From the NCBI GenBank assembly GCA_964532465.1, contig CAZHHX010000002.1, positions 62,001 through 126,000 of the forward strand: DNA of 64,000 nt. Reading direction: 5' to 3'. Source of the DNA: JAPLKB01 sp964532465. GTDB taxonomy: Bacteria; Desulfobacterota; Syntrophorhabdia; Syntrophorhabdales; Syntrophorhabdaceae. Below, one piece after another: positions 50,430-59,680 of the stretch. The notes under the pieces were generated by a model. It was not told the origin of the DNA, did no database searches, and saw only the letters and a list, made by a program, of their open reading frames with translations. The translations under genes were made by a program, and so were the position numbers. Position 1 is the first letter of the stretch. The number at the start of each line of letters is the position of its first letter.

Positions 50430-50702
50430 ATGGTGACTAAATTTTCCGAAGACGTGATTCCGCTCAGCGATATCAAGGTAAATCCCGGCAGGATTGTCAA
50501 ACAGGTAGCCAAGGACCATCGCCCGGTGCTCCTGACAAGCAGGGGCCGGGGCGTGGCGGTAATGCAGGCATTGTCCGATTACGAATCCAATGCGGAAGAC
50601 CGTCAGTTTATGCGGGCTGTAGTGGAGGGGTTGCTGGATTTGGAAGAAGGTCGTGAACTCAATATTATTGAGGTAAAGAAGCGCCTCAACCTGGGTTTGT
50701 AG
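50430..50702 (+). CDS. Phd/YefM-family antitoxin
   Basis: The 90-residue protein shows the Phd/YefM fold: IPLSDIKVNPGRIVKQVAKD, RPVLLTSRGRGVAVMQALSDYE, and a C-terminal helix (EEGRELNIIEVKKRL) that would bind the toxin. AAAGGAG lies 8 bases before ATG 50430. The toxin gene begins one base after the stop codon. Confidence 0.88.
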   Translation: MVTKFSEDVIPLSDIKVNPGRIVKQVAKDHRPVLLTSRGRGVAVMQALSDYESNAEDRQFMRAVVEGLLDLEEGRELNIIEVKKRLNLGL

Positions 50703-50703
50703 G

Positions 50704-51006
50704 ATGCCGGAACAACCGATAATTACCTTCGCCGTATCTGCAGTGACAGATATTGAGGGGATAATAGAATGGTACAAAGAACAGCAGGCGCCGGAAGTTG
50801 GTAAACGACTGGTCAGTGAGATGATTGAGAAGATTGAAACACTGCATGATTATCCTGATATGGGTCGAGTAGTGCCGGAATTCAACCGGGACAATCTCCG
50901 GGAGTTGATACATCCACCTTTTCGTATCGTGTACCGGCGTGATAACCGTAGAATCAGGATTGTTCGCATCTGGCGCAGCGAACGCCTTCTTGAACTGGAC
51001 AGATAA
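50704..51006 (+). CDS. RelE/ParE-family toxin
   Basis: The 100-residue protein has the ParE/RelE layout: ITFAVSAVTDIEGIIEWYKEQ, an APEVGKRLVSEMIEKIETL helix, YPDMGRVVPEF, LRELIHPPFRIVYRRD and a C-terminal RIVRIWRSER. It is directly coupled to the antitoxin. Its target (gyrase or mRNA) cannot be decided from sequence. Confidence 0.9.
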   Translation: MPEQPIITFAVSAVTDIEGIIEWYKEQQAPEVGKRLVSEMIEKIETLHDYPDMGRVVPEFNRDNLRELIHPPFRIVYRRDNRRIRIVRIWRSERLLELDR

Positions 51007-51070
51007 AGTCTTCAAAAGAAATAAAAGTCAGTATCGCAATGGCAAAATGCGTCATTTGACTGTATCCCAT

Positions 51071-51802
51071 TCAGCCCTTGACCCGGAACAATGTTTCGAG
51101 CATTATTCTTGCTTCGCCGTGCCCCTGTTGTGCAGCTTTTACAGCCAGCGCCTTTCCTGCTTCAAAATCATATTCGACATCTTTACCCAGCCCGTAACGT
51201 CTCGCCAGTTCGAATTGGGCAGGGGCATAGCCCCGGTCAACGGCCCTTTGCAGCAATTCAAGCCCCCTGCTTACGGATTTCTCTGTCCCATCTCCTGATA
51301 AAAGGGCCTTTGCTGCCAGAAACAGGGACCGGATATCGCCATCGCCTGCGGCAGTCAGGAGTTCTTCGAAGGTTTCTTTGGGTTCTTCAGGGTCTGAATA
51401 TTCCGGATAGAGCAGCCTGCATTTAAGGAAAACTTCATATACCCAGGAAAAGTCCGAAACATTGATTAGTCCGTCCGAATAGCGTCTCGCGAAAAACAGC
51501 ATGGCGTCTCCGTGACCCTGTTCAGCCGCTTTTCCAAGCCAATAAACGCTCTGTCTCATGTTTTTCACAACTCCCAGGCCCTGCTCATACAACCGGGACA
51601 AAGCGAACTGCGCTCCAAGATGATTCTGTTTTGCTGCCATCTCAAAATAGAGCGAGGCCATTTGAAAGTCAGGCGGAGACATTGCGCCGCCGGCATAATG
51701 CGCCCCCAGTTCAAACTGGGCTTTTGCGCTTCCCTTCTCTGCGTCGGCCTTCAGCGCCTGACGAAGCTCACCAGTATCTTCTTCGGTCATTTCTGCTTCC
51801 AT
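51071..51802 (-). CDS. Sel1-repeat protein
   Basis: The 243-residue protein contains about five Sel1-like repeats of about 36 residues, including AQFELGAHYAGGAMSPPD, AQFALSRLYEQGLGVVKN, and AQFELARRYGLGKDVEYD. No signal peptide is seen. Sel1 repeats mediate protein interactions in signalling or secretion; partner unknown. ATG 51802 or ATG 51790 could be the start. Confidence 0.85.
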   Translation of the reverse strand: MEAEMTEEDTGELRQALKADAEKGSAKAQFELGAHYAGGAMSPPDFQMASLYFEMAAKQNHLGAQFALSRLYEQGLGVVKNMRQSVYWLGKAAEQGHGDAMLFFARRYSDGLINVSDFSWVYEVFLKCRLLYPEYSDPEEPKETFEELLTAAGDGDIRSLFLAAKALLSGDGTEKSVSRGLELLQRAVDRGYAPAQFELARRYGLGKDVEYDFEAGKALAVKAAQQGHGEARIMLETLFRVKG

Positions 51803-52090
51803 CTGTCAATCCCCCATCAATTTTTGTATCACAGAGATTTCTCCTCAATGCATTCTTCTGATTATATTACTTATTTTGCATATTCTCAAAAGATTTTTCA
51901 GCACGCAATCTGCGTATCCTGCTCTGCAATTTTCAATTGGTTCAGCTAAAAGATTCAGTTAACAGGTTGATAAAATGCAGTCGGATTTGCCCGTACTTTC
52001 ACTCTGATAACAATACCTGTACCTTAATTTAATTAACTTTCTTATTGATTTTTCGCGCTGACCGGATTATTTTTCAAAAAGGGGGTACAT

Positions 52091-53194
52091 ATGAAAATAT
52101 TGCAAGGCACAATCAAATGCCGAAGATGCTTTTTGCTGAGCCTCATATACAGCACGATATTTTTCTTTATAGTGATCTTTCCTTTATGCGGCACGGCAAA
52201 GGCGGACATTACGGTAAGCATGGCTGAATGCGCACAGATACGCGATGATACTGCAAGGCTGAAATGCTTTGACAGCCTGACGGGGAGAAATATCCCGGCG
52301 CCGACGGAAGCCGCTGCAAAACCGGCAATGCTTATAACGCAGGCAGAAAATAAACCTGCTCCGACAATTACCCCTCCCTCGGTGATGTCCAGACATTGGG
52401 AATTAGATGACTTAAGCCGGAAAGTAGCGCCTCTTATCAGGGCTCATCGCCCGAACTATATTTTACCCCTGGCATACAACTCATCACCCAATCATGACTC
52501 AATTCTCGATATGGATCGCAAAGCAAAGGCTCAGAACATGGAGGCAAAATTTCAGATAAGTTTTAAAGTAAAGCTCTGGCCGGATGTGATGAAGAATGTT
52601 GATCTCTGGTTCGCCTATACCCAGCTTTCATTCTGGCAGGTATATAATTCAACATTTTCCTCCCCCTTTCGCGAAACCGACTATGAGCCGGAACTGTTCC
52701 TGAATTTCCGTACAAATTATAAACCCTTCGGTCTTGATCTTTACGGCCTGAGGGGACGCGTAGTTAATGTAGGCCTCGACCATCAATCGAATGGCCGTTC
52801 ACAACCGCTTTCGCGGAGCTGGAACCGTATTTTTACAAATCTCGGATTTGAGAAGGACAATTTCAATCTCTTTGTAAAAGGGTGGTACAGGATACCGGAA
52901 AACGCGCGGGATGATGATAATCCGAATATCGAGAAATATATGGGTTACGGTGAATTGCGGGGAATGTACTACTGGAATAAGCACAGGTTCGGCGCGATGC
53001 TGCGCAACAATCTGCGGGCAGGCGAAAACAGAGGCGCTGTGCAGCTTGACTGGAGCTTTCCCTTCCCCTTTATAAAAAACGACCGTTTCAGCGGCTATAT
53101 CCAGTATTTTAACGGTTACGGGGAGAGCCTTCTCGATTATAACGCAAATTCAAACCGTATGAGCATCGGAATTATGCTGGCAGACTGGAATTAG
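52091..53194 (+). CDS. pldA: Outer-membrane phospholipase A (PldA-like)
   Basis: The 367-residue protein has a signal peptide (residues 10-37) and a variable domain of about 60 residues. A 12-strand barrel domain follows with the catalytic H-x-S in VGLDHQSNGRSQPLSRSWNR and the family ends YNANSNRMSIGIMLADW. OMPLA hydrolyses phospholipids that reach the outer leaflet and depends on calcium and dimerisation. GGGGG lies before the ATG. It is monocistronic. Confidence 0.9.
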   Translation: MKILQGTIKCRRCFLLSLIYSTIFFFIVIFPLCGTAKADITVSMAECAQIRDDTARLKCFDSLTGRNIPAPTEAAAKPAMLITQAENKPAPTITPPSVMSRHWELDDLSRKVAPLIRAHRPNYILPLAYNSSPNHDSILDMDRKAKAQNMEAKFQISFKVKLWPDVMKNVDLWFAYTQLSFWQVYNSTFSSPFRETDYEPELFLNFRTNYKPFGLDLYGLRGRVVNVGLDHQSNGRSQPLSRSWNRIFTNLGFEKDNFNLFVKGWYRIPENARDDDNPNIEKYMGYGELRGMYYWNKHRFGAMLRNNLRAGENRGAVQLDWSFPFPFIKNDRFSGYIQYFNGYGESLLDYNANSNRMSIGIMLADWN

Positions 53195-53211
53195 ACGGGC
53201 CTGACTTGCAA

Positions 53212-54159
53212 TCATTGTACTCTGAAATATGTTTGCGCCTCTTTTTTGCCGTCTATGAGTATATCGATCCTGTACTTTCCGCGCGGCATACGCTTTGCCT
53301 CTTCATTGCAGTGAGAATCTCTCAAAATGTCAAACTGCGCTGAATCGCCGCCCCTTGATGTTACAGATATCTCGGCTATTTTTTCCGGAGAATTTGTTCC
53401 GAGAAAATACCAGACGGAAGATATGGCAGATCCGGCCCTTACGCCTCTCAGCTTGAAATAACAGTAAATCCTGTTTTGGTCGAGAGAAAAGGTATCACTA
53501 ACCCCCAGTGGGGATTCGGAAGGATGCCTGCTCGATGTCATAATTCCGTAGACTTCAACGCCCTGTGGAGCAGCAGATTCATGCGTTGCGCCCGGTATGA
53601 CCACCCGCCTTAACGCAATGGGCCGTGAGATATTAGCTGCCAATGCGTCTCTTGATCCTCCGTTTGCCTTAACGGCAATGCGCCCGTCAGGCGTCCATCT
53701 CACATGCCATCCCGCGTAAGTTCCCCTCAGTTCATTTTGTGATTGAATGTCCGGGAATGTTGCAACGGATAATATCCCTGCAACCTGCGCGGCGATATTT
53801 TTCGGAAGCCATCTGGCAATTACATCCGGATTTTCATCGACTAATACCAGCGTCAATGAGTTTCCCGATATTTTACCGGTAATTCTTGTGTTTCCGTTGT
53901 CGTATTGGCATACACCCCTGATCTCAGCGTTTTTTTGTTCGAGAAGCATGGGGCAGTCTATTTTACCTTTACTGTCCACAAGCATCCACTGGCCGTTCAG
54001 ATTCATATCCTGGGCAAACAGCGGTCTTAAGGGAAAGCAATATTCCACAAAAAGGACAGTGAGAATAATCAATAATGTTTCAAGCGAATAAAAGACAGGA
54101 TGACGGCAAACATTCATACTTGCAAAACCCTTCATTGTTTTACTGACGGGAACGTTCAT
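53212..54159 (-). CDS. Exported protein of unknown function, DUF2914-like C-terminus
   Basis: The 315-residue protein has a hydrophobic segment at about residues 26-50 followed by AQDMNLNGQW, so it is probably exported. Residues 52-190 are beta-rich (NGQWMLVDSKGKIDC...; GISGNSL). The last 100 residues (FSLDQNRIYCYFKLRGVRAG, VWYFLG, PRGKYRIDILIDGK) resemble the DUF2914 pattern. Function is unknown. It converges with pldA, ending 17 bases from it. Confidence 0.5.
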   Translation of the reverse strand: MNVPVSKTMKGFASMNVCRHPVFYSLETLLIILTVLFVEYCFPLRPLFAQDMNLNGQWMLVDSKGKIDCPMLLEQKNAEIRGVCQYDNGNTRITGKISGNSLTLVLVDENPDVIARWLPKNIAAQVAGILSVATFPDIQSQNELRGTYAGWHVRWTPDGRIAVKANGGSRDALAANISRPIALRRVVIPGATHESAAPQGVEVYGIMTSSRHPSESPLGVSDTFSLDQNRIYCYFKLRGVRAGSAISSVWYFLGTNSPEKIAEISVTSRGGDSAQFDILRDSHCNEEAKRMPRGKYRIDILIDGKKEAQTYFRVQ

Positions 54160-54235
54160 TGTTTCTTATAAGCATAGCCTGATTCACATATAAAAGAAAT
54201 GGGCATCCTTCTTTTCTTTCCATTTTGCTTCAAAC

Positions 54236-54265
54236 ATTGTAAAAATACAACCAATTTTTTACAAT
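54236..54265. other. Perfect palindrome in the gap 54160-54524
   Basis: ATTGTAAAAA (54236-54245) and TTTTTACAAT (54256-54265) are exact inverted copies around a ten-base loop. It may be an operator or a weak terminator. The rest of this 365-base gap holds a promoter (54400-54429) and no gene. Confidence 0.5.
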
Positions 54266-54399
54266 TTCCTGCTAAACAGTTTGGCTGCCCACAATGGGCC
54301 TTTGAGCTCAATGCAATTCAGGTCTTCTCCGATAACAGGGGGGCGCGGGAGAAATAAGCATTATTAAGGGGGAGGATTTGACGATGTGTTGATAACCAT

Positions 54400-54429
54400 T
54401 GACTTAATTACTTTTATCAGGATATTATG
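54400..54429 (+). promoter_or_regulatory. Promoter of the cytochrome operon
   Basis: A -35 TTGACT (54400-54405) and a -10 TATTAT (54424-54429) stand 18 bases apart, about 100 bases before the cytochrome start. Confidence 0.5.
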
Positions 54430-54524
54430 TGACGTTTCAAACCCTTGTGGGAGAAATTTAACAGGATAATCCAATTCCGTTAAATGCAGGGGAAGGCATA
54501 CAGCAAGACTGCAATATTTCCGAG

Positions 54525-54914
54525 GTGACTATGAAAAGCAATTTTTCTGTTTACACCATGTTTTTGATCATATCTGCCTGCCTTTTATGCTCATTTAACC
54601 TTTCATTCGCGCAGAAAAAAGCGCCTGACGAACCCCTGACTATTGCTGTTGAAGGCGGAAAACTTCCTCCGGTGGCATTCTCTCATAAAACACATACGGA
54701 AAAATCGAAGATCGACTGTGCTGTCTGTCATCATAGAGACAAAAATCCGAAAGAACCGCAGGGATGCTTCAAATGTCATCCTGCAAAAGATGCTGAAGAT
54801 ACTGTACCTATGGCAAAAATGGCCTTTCATAAAATGTGCATTCCCTGCCATAAAGAAAGCTCAGCGAAAAGTGTTCCGGCCCCGATAAAATGCAATGAAT
54901 GTCATAGAAAGTAG
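54525..54914 (+). CDS. Four-haem c-type cytochrome (c3/c7-like)
   Basis: The 129-residue protein has a signal peptide (residues 5-29) and four CxxCH haem sites: CAVCHH, CFKCHP, CIPCHK and CNECHR. The SHKTHTEK stretch supplies distal histidines as in class III cytochromes. It is a periplasmic electron carrier. GAGGTG precedes the ATG. It overlaps the ResB gene by 20 bases, tying it to its own assembly genes. Confidence 0.92.
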   Translation: MTMKSNFSVYTMFLIISACLLCSFNLSFAQKKAPDEPLTIAVEGGKLPPVAFSHKTHTEKSKIDCAVCHHRDKNPKEPQGCFKCHPAKDAEDTVPMAKMAFHKMCIPCHKESSAKSVPAPIKCNECHRK

Positions 54915-56160
54915 AATTTACAGGCTCCTTGCGTCACTGAAAACCGCGATTTTCCTGCTTTCCTTTATCGCGGCTTCCTCTATCTTCGGAACCGTGATAA
55001 GACAAAGGGCGGATATTGACGAATATCTTTCCCTTTATTCAGAAAGCACTTACCGGATCATACATTTCCTTGGTTTTGACGATGCGTATCACAGCCCCTG
55101 GTTCATTGCAGCCATCGTGCTTTTTGCAATAAATCTTACTCTTTGCACAATGGGAAGGCTTAAACATTTTCTGAAAAAGGGAAATATGCCCGCGACCCTT
55201 CCTGATGAAAAGGCTTTGGCTGCCATGAAAATGCACTTTTTCGCAGAAACAGCAATTGACGGAACTGCAATGAGCTCACTGAAAAGAGGCTATAAAACCA
55301 TTCACGAGGAAGAAGGGGGTGTTGTCCTTGAGAAAGGCGCTATTGCCCGCTACGGTGTTTATATCATCCATACAAGCATACTTATTATACTGGCCGGCAG
55401 CCTCATGGGCCTTATCTTCGGATATAAAGGCTTTATTATCTTGAATAAAGGGGAAACAAAGAGCAATATGACCATAAGGGGCAGCAATAAAGAAATACCC
55501 CTCGGATTCGCTGTCAGGTGCAGGGACTTTAAAGTAAGCTTTTATCCCGGCGGCCAGCCGAAGGATTATGTGAGCAGCATCGAAATTATTGAAAACGATA
55601 GGGCAGTTCTGGAAAAGAATATCAGGGTGAATGAGCCCCTTAACTATAAAGGCACTTACCTCTATCAGTCAAGCTATGGCACTGTTCCCTCATTTACCTT
55701 TAATATAGGAGGAGATGAGGTTATATTGAAAGAAAGAGATACCTACGAAAAAGACGGCCTCATTTTTATGGTTGTAAGATTCGCGAATGCCATTCATGAT
55801 TTTGGCCCCGGAGTTCAATTGGCATATCTGGATGAGGAAGAACCGAAGACCGTCTGGTTTCTAAAAAATGTTGAGAGGCTGAAAGAAAGAAACATTAAGG
55901 GCATAGATATAAGACTTGAGAACATTGCCGAAGATTTCTGGACCGGTCTTGAGGCATCAAGGGACCCCGGTGTATGGATTGTATGGACGGGTTTCGCGTC
56001 CATACTGCTGGGATTGTATATAAATTTCTTCATGTACTACAGAAAAGTTTATATAAGAAAAACACCTGAGGGTATAATCGTAGCCGGGCATGCATTCAGG
56101 AATCATTACGCCTTCAGAGAAGAATTTGAAAAACTGAAAAAAAGGGTTTTAAGCCAATGA
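54895..56160 (+). CDS. resB: Cytochrome c biogenesis protein ResB/Ccs1
   Basis: The 421-residue protein has three N-terminal membrane helices, a large periplasmic domain (residues 195-345) and a last helix near 360, as in ResB. SLKTAIFLLSFIAASSIFGT opens the protein. ResB with CcsA/ResC exports and attaches haem to apocytochromes (system II). It overlaps both neighbours (20 bases and 4 bases), so this is an operon of cytochrome, ResB and CcsA. Confidence 0.92.
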   Translation: MNVIESRIYRLLASLKTAIFLLSFIAASSIFGTVIRQRADIDEYLSLYSESTYRIIHFLGFDDAYHSPWFIAAIVLFAINLTLCTMGRLKHFLKKGNMPATLPDEKALAAMKMHFFAETAIDGTAMSSLKRGYKTIHEEEGGVVLEKGAIARYGVYIIHTSILIILAGSLMGLIFGYKGFIILNKGETKSNMTIRGSNKEIPLGFAVRCRDFKVSFYPGGQPKDYVSSIEIIENDRAVLEKNIRVNEPLNYKGTYLYQSSYGTVPSFTFNIGGDEVILKERDTYEKDGLIFMVVRFANAIHDFGPGVQLAYLDEEEPKTVWFLKNVERLKERNIKGIDIRLENIAEDFWTGLEASRDPGVWIVWTGFASILLGLYINFFMYYRKVYIRKTPEGIIVAGHAFRNHYAFREEFEKLKKRVLSQ

Positions 56161-56966
56161 GCCATAAAGTACTCGGTATTGTAACACTTCTCTACCTTTT
56201 TATCTTTTTTCTCCATGTGCTTTATTTTGCCGTGAAAAAACAGAAAATCATTTCCCTCATATGGGCATCCCTCTTTGCGGCTATAGTTTTACACACAGCA
56301 GGGTTGGCTCTCAGATGGCTGGAATCATACAAACTTGGAATAGGACATGCTCCGCTGTCAAACTTTTATGAGTCCCTTATATTCTATGCCTGGTCTATAA
56401 GTTTTGTTCTTGTTGTAATGAAAAAACGGTTTGATTTTCCGGCAATTACCCTGTCAGCGTCACTGATTATTCTTGTATTGATGGGTTACGCATCCATATC
56501 CCCTTCTGTTGAAAAGACCATTCAGCCCCTCATACCGGCGCTCCAGAGCAACTGGCTCCATATTCACGTCTTTACCTGCTTTATCGCCTATGCCGCCTTT
56601 TCCATATCCTTCATATCGAGCATACTTTATCTCTTAGGATGGAAAGGGTTTCTTCCTCCGAAAGAAGCGCTGGAAGAGATAAACTATAGAAGTATTGTAG
56701 TAGGATTTCCCATGCTCAGCGCGGGAATACTGACCGGCGCCGTATGGGCTCACTACGCCTGGGGTTCTTATTGGAGTTGGGACCCCAAGGAAACATGGTC
56801 TCTTATCACCTGGATAGTGTACGCTATTTTTCTTCATGCAAGAATGATGAAGGGTTTGAAGGGAAAAAAGATGGCTTTTTTCTCGATACTCGGTTTTTTA
56901 TGTGTAATCTTTACCTATTTTGGTGTAAATTTTATTCTATCCGGTTTACATAGTTACATGGTATAA
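56157..56966 (+). CDS. ccsA: Cytochrome c biogenesis protein CcsA/ResC
   Basis: The 269-residue protein has about eight helices and the tryptophan-rich haem-handling motif WAHYAWGSYWSWDPKETW. Conserved histidines flank it (HVFTCF; LHARMM). It works with the ResB-like protein in haem transfer to periplasmic apocytochromes. It is coupled to resB by a four-base overlap. Confidence 0.93.
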   Translation: MSHKVLGIVTLLYLFIFFLHVLYFAVKKQKIISLIWASLFAAIVLHTAGLALRWLESYKLGIGHAPLSNFYESLIFYAWSISFVLVVMKKRFDFPAITLSASLIILVLMGYASISPSVEKTIQPLIPALQSNWLHIHVFTCFIAYAAFSISFISSILYLLGWKGFLPPKEALEEINYRSIVVGFPMLSAGILTGAVWAHYAWGSYWSWDPKETWSLITWIVYAIFLHARMMKGLKGKKMAFFSILGFLCVIFTYFGVNFILSGLHSYMV

Positions 56967-57026
56967 AGAAACCGCTTAAACAAATTATGGAGCGGTTTAA
57001 ATAATTTAAAGAAGACATATGCAATT

Positions 57027-57848
57027 ATGAAAAAAGTAAAACCAAAAAGCCTGATTCTCTTTGGAAACGGCATTAACTGTGAGTACGAGACCTTTCACGC
57101 GCACAAACTTGCCGGTTTCAAGCCTGATCTTATGCATATTAATATGCTGGGCGAAAATGTCCATAAAATACATAACTATTCATTTATTCATCTCCCCGGC
57201 GGCTTCCTTGACGGCGATGATCTCGGGTCCGCGAAAGCACAGGCAGTAAAATGGAAGTATCAAAAAATAAACAACACTGAAGAGAAATTCATTGATGAAC
57301 TGGTAAAATTTGTTCAAGAGGGCAAGATTATACTCGGTATTTGTAATGGATTTCAACTTCTTGTAAAAACAGGGCTTTTACCCGGTTTGGCCGGCGACTA
57401 CGGGAAACAGTCCGTTACCCTCACCTTCAATGATTCCGGGAGATTTGAAGATCGTTGGTCTGATATAAAAGTGAACAGACTTTCCCATTGTATTTTTACA
57501 AAGGATATGGACCGGATTTATCTTCCGGTGAGACACGGGGAAGGGAAACTTGTGCCGGAAAACATGGATATCCTCGATATGATAAAAAGAAATGGACATG
57601 TTGTCATGCAGTATGCTGATGACAAGGGCAATGAAACAAATGAATATCCTTACAACCCTAACGGGTCAATTGAAGCGATAGCAGGCTTATGCGATCCTAC
57701 AGGCAGGGTCTTCGGGCTTATGCCCCATCCGGAAGCATATATTTACTACACCCAGCACCCGAGATGGACAAGAGAAGATGTGAAGAATGATGAAAACGGT
57801 TTAAAAATATTTAACAATGCATTTAAATATGTAATAGAAAATCTATAG
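57027..57848 (+). CDS. purQ: Phosphoribosylformylglycinamidine synthase, glutaminase subunit
   Basis: The 273-residue class I glutamine amidotransferase has the nucleophile in LGICNGFQLLV (about residue 103) and the His/Glu pair in LMPHPEAYI near residue 235. FGNGINCEYET at the N-terminus and LPGGFLDGDDLGS are PurQ features. It supplies ammonia to PurL in purine synthesis. No purL or purS is in the window. The HU gene follows by 11 bases. Confidence 0.9.
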   Translation: MKKVKPKSLILFGNGINCEYETFHAHKLAGFKPDLMHINMLGENVHKIHNYSFIHLPGGFLDGDDLGSAKAQAVKWKYQKINNTEEKFIDELVKFVQEGKIILGICNGFQLLVKTGLLPGLAGDYGKQSVTLTFNDSGRFEDRWSDIKVNRLSHCIFTKDMDRIYLPVRHGEGKLVPENMDILDMIKRNGHVVMQYADDKGNETNEYPYNPNGSIEAIAGLCDPTGRVFGLMPHPEAYIYYTQHPRWTREDVKNDENGLKIFNNAFKYVIENL

Positions 57849-57859
57849 GAGGTAATTAG

Positions 57860-58138
57860 ATGAACAAAATTGATATAATCAACAAGGTAGCAGAAGACTT
57901 GAAATTGAACCAGAAAGTAGCCAAAGTTGCTGTAGATACAATAGTGGAAACCATAAAGCAGGCCATTGTAAAAGGTGAGAGGGTGGAAATCAGGGGTTTC
58001 GGAAGTTTTACCATCAGGCAGTACAAAGCATATAAAGGGAGAAATCCTAAGACAGGACAGTTGGTTGACGTTCAGCCGAAAAAACTCCCTTACTTTAAAG
58101 TCGGTAAAGAACTTAAAGAGATGATCTGGAAAGACTAA
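57860..58138 (+). CDS. HU/IHF-family DNA-binding protein
   Basis: The 92-residue protein has the HU/IHF fold: MNKIDIINKVAEDLKLNQK, EIRGFGSFTIRQY and the beta-arm KGRNPKTGQLVDVQPKKLPYF. It bends DNA as a homo- or heterodimer. GGAGG precedes the ATG. It is cotranscribed with purQ and followed by a strong hairpin. Confidence 0.95.
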   Translation: MNKIDIINKVAEDLKLNQKVAKVAVDTIVETIKQAIVKGERVEIRGFGSFTIRQYKAYKGRNPKTGQLVDVQPKKLPYFKVGKELKEMIWKD

Positions 58139-58158
58139 ATTTACTTTGGTTTTTTTAA

Positions 58159-58196
58159 TTTGTGGATTCCGGCATTTAAATTCCGGAATCCACAAA
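58159..58196. terminator. 14-bp perfect hairpin between convergent genes
   Basis: TTTGTGGATTCCGG (58159-58172) and CCGGAATCCACAAA (58183-58196) pair fully around a ten-base loop. No long T-tract follows, but the position between convergent genes suggests termination for both. Confidence 0.65.
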
Positions 58197-58226
58197 TATG
58201 AAATAATACTCAATAAGAAAAAATAA

Positions 58227-59258
58227 TTATAATCCGGGCCAATAGGGACGCAAAGTCTTTTTTACCTTGTCAACAACCTGTATAACTCCACTTGACGGCT
58301 TCACCATTTTATCACCGGCAGAAACTGAAGTGCCTTTCATTTCCAGAATGACAGACTTAACTGCCCTGGTAAGCCCCTTCAGGTCATATCCGCCTTCAAG
58401 GACAAAAAGAGCCTTGCCGTTGCAATGTTTATTTGCAATATCGAGAAGTATGCCCGTCATTCCGGCGAAACCTTCTTCAGTGACTCTCATGTCACCCAGC
58501 GGATCATCCACGTGCGTGTCAAAACCCGCTGAAATAAGCACGATTTCAGGCTTGTAAAGATCGGCTATCGGCTCCAGGACCTCTTTAAAGATATAAAAAT
58601 AGTCCGCGTCTCCCATGCCGTATGAAAGAGGCACATTAACTGTATATCCCTTTCCTTCGTCATCGCCTATTTCTTCATGACCGCCCGTTCCCGGATAGTA
58701 GGGATATTCGTGAGTGGAAAAATAGAGTATTTTGGAATCATGATAAAAGCTGTGCTGAGTCCCGTTTCCATGATGCAGATCAAAATCAACGATAATTATC
58801 CTGCTGAAGTTGTACTTTTTTTCAAGATATCTTGCGCAGACGGCTATATTGTTGAATATACAGAATCCCATGGCCTTGTTCCTTTCCGCGTGATGCCCCG
58901 GCGGTCTGACAAGAGCAAAACCGGCCTTAATTTCACCGGCCACAATCTTGTCTGCAAGCTCCAGAACCCCGCCTACAGCCATGCATGATGCTTCATATGA
59001 CTTCGGCGATACCACCGTATCAGGGTCAAGCCTTTTTTCCCTGCCCTTTGTCGCAGCAATTGATTCGATGTAATGCATGTCATGATTAAGGGCAATCTCC
59101 TCATGAGTGGCCATCCTTGGAGAAACATATACAATACCGCTGCCATCTATAGCATCAAGCATTGCGTATATATTTTTCAGTCTGTCAGGGTTTTCGGGAT
59201 GGTAGGAATCCGTAATATGCTCCAAATAAATATCATCTTTTACTATACCAATAGTCAT
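58227..59258 (-). CDS. Histone-deacetylase-fold protein (AcuC/acetylpolyamine hydrolase type)
   Basis: The 343-residue class II-like HDAC has the tandem histidines in RPPGHHAERNKAMGF, the zinc ligands in VDFDLHHGNGTQ, and ISAGFDTHVDDPLGD, with GGYDLKG at the end. It would remove acetyl groups from lysines or polyamines using zinc. It is a second, NAD-independent deacetylase besides the sirtuin at 6155-6925. It stands alone on the minus strand. Confidence 0.9.
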   Translation of the reverse strand: MTIGIVKDDIYLEHITDSYHPENPDRLKNIYAMLDAIDGSGIVYVSPRMATHEEIALNHDMHYIESIAATKGREKRLDPDTVVSPKSYEASCMAVGGVLELADKIVAGEIKAGFALVRPPGHHAERNKAMGFCIFNNIAVCARYLEKKYNFSRIIIVDFDLHHGNGTQHSFYHDSKILYFSTHEYPYYPGTGGHEEIGDDEGKGYTVNVPLSYGMGDADYFYIFKEVLEPIADLYKPEIVLISAGFDTHVDDPLGDMRVTEEGFAGMTGILLDIANKHCNGKALFVLEGGYDLKGLTRAVKSVILEMKGTSVSAGDKMVKPSSGVIQVVDKVKKTLRPYWPGL

Positions 59259-59403
59259 GCCTGCTCCTTTCCGGACAATTTATTAAGAAAATATTCCATT
59301 ATTCGACATCATATACTCATTATAGACATGAACATTTTCTTGTTCAAGTTAATACTTTATTTACTGATGGAACCCCTTCCTTTTTTGTTTTTTTTGTGGT
59401 ATT

Positions 59404-59433
59404 TTTACCTCAGTTAAATAAAAACCATATTAT
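59404..59433 (+). promoter_or_regulatory. Possible promoter of the YedE cluster
   Basis: A -35-like TTTACC (59404-59409) and a -10 TATTAT (59428-59433) are 18 bases apart. It lies in the region divergent from the HDAC gene and would produce a leader of about 240 nt. This is a weak match. Confidence 0.35.
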
Positions 59434-59480
59434 GAAGGTTACATTATGACATATCTCCATATTAGTTGATGCTTATCCCT

Positions 59481-59651
59481 GAACGCCAGTTGGCGTTCTT
59501 TTGCAAACCTGCATTTGTCGGATTTTGCCGGGGAAAGCGTCTTGCCTTGACTCCATATTTATTATGCGCTCCCTTGACCGCAACCGGTATATGCCGGTGG
59601 CGGTTTTTTTGTTTAAACGGCTGTTATCTGCTGCAGGATCTTTTGCAGCAG
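59481..59651 (+). promoter_or_regulatory. Structured leader with intrinsic terminator ahead of yedE
   Basis: Three hairpins precede the yedE start. They are GAACGCCA/TGGCGTTC (59481-59498), ACCGC-A-ACCGG/CCGGT-G-GCGGT (59577-59604) directly followed by seven T, and CTGCTGCA/TGCAGCAG (59628-59651). The middle one is an intrinsic terminator. No other plus-strand gene lies upstream, so the terminator belongs to the leader of the yedE operon. This is the layout of an attenuator or riboswitch, but the sequence matches no class I know. Confidence 0.6.
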
Positions 59652-59680
59652 GGTAAAAACATTTCAAGGAGGGAGACAGA

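Noticed and set aside
59500..59560. Cyclic-di-GMP riboswitch in the yedE leader
   Set aside because: GCAAACC and GGGGAAAGCG look suggestive, but the conserved GGGACGCAAAGCC-type core and matching stems are absent.
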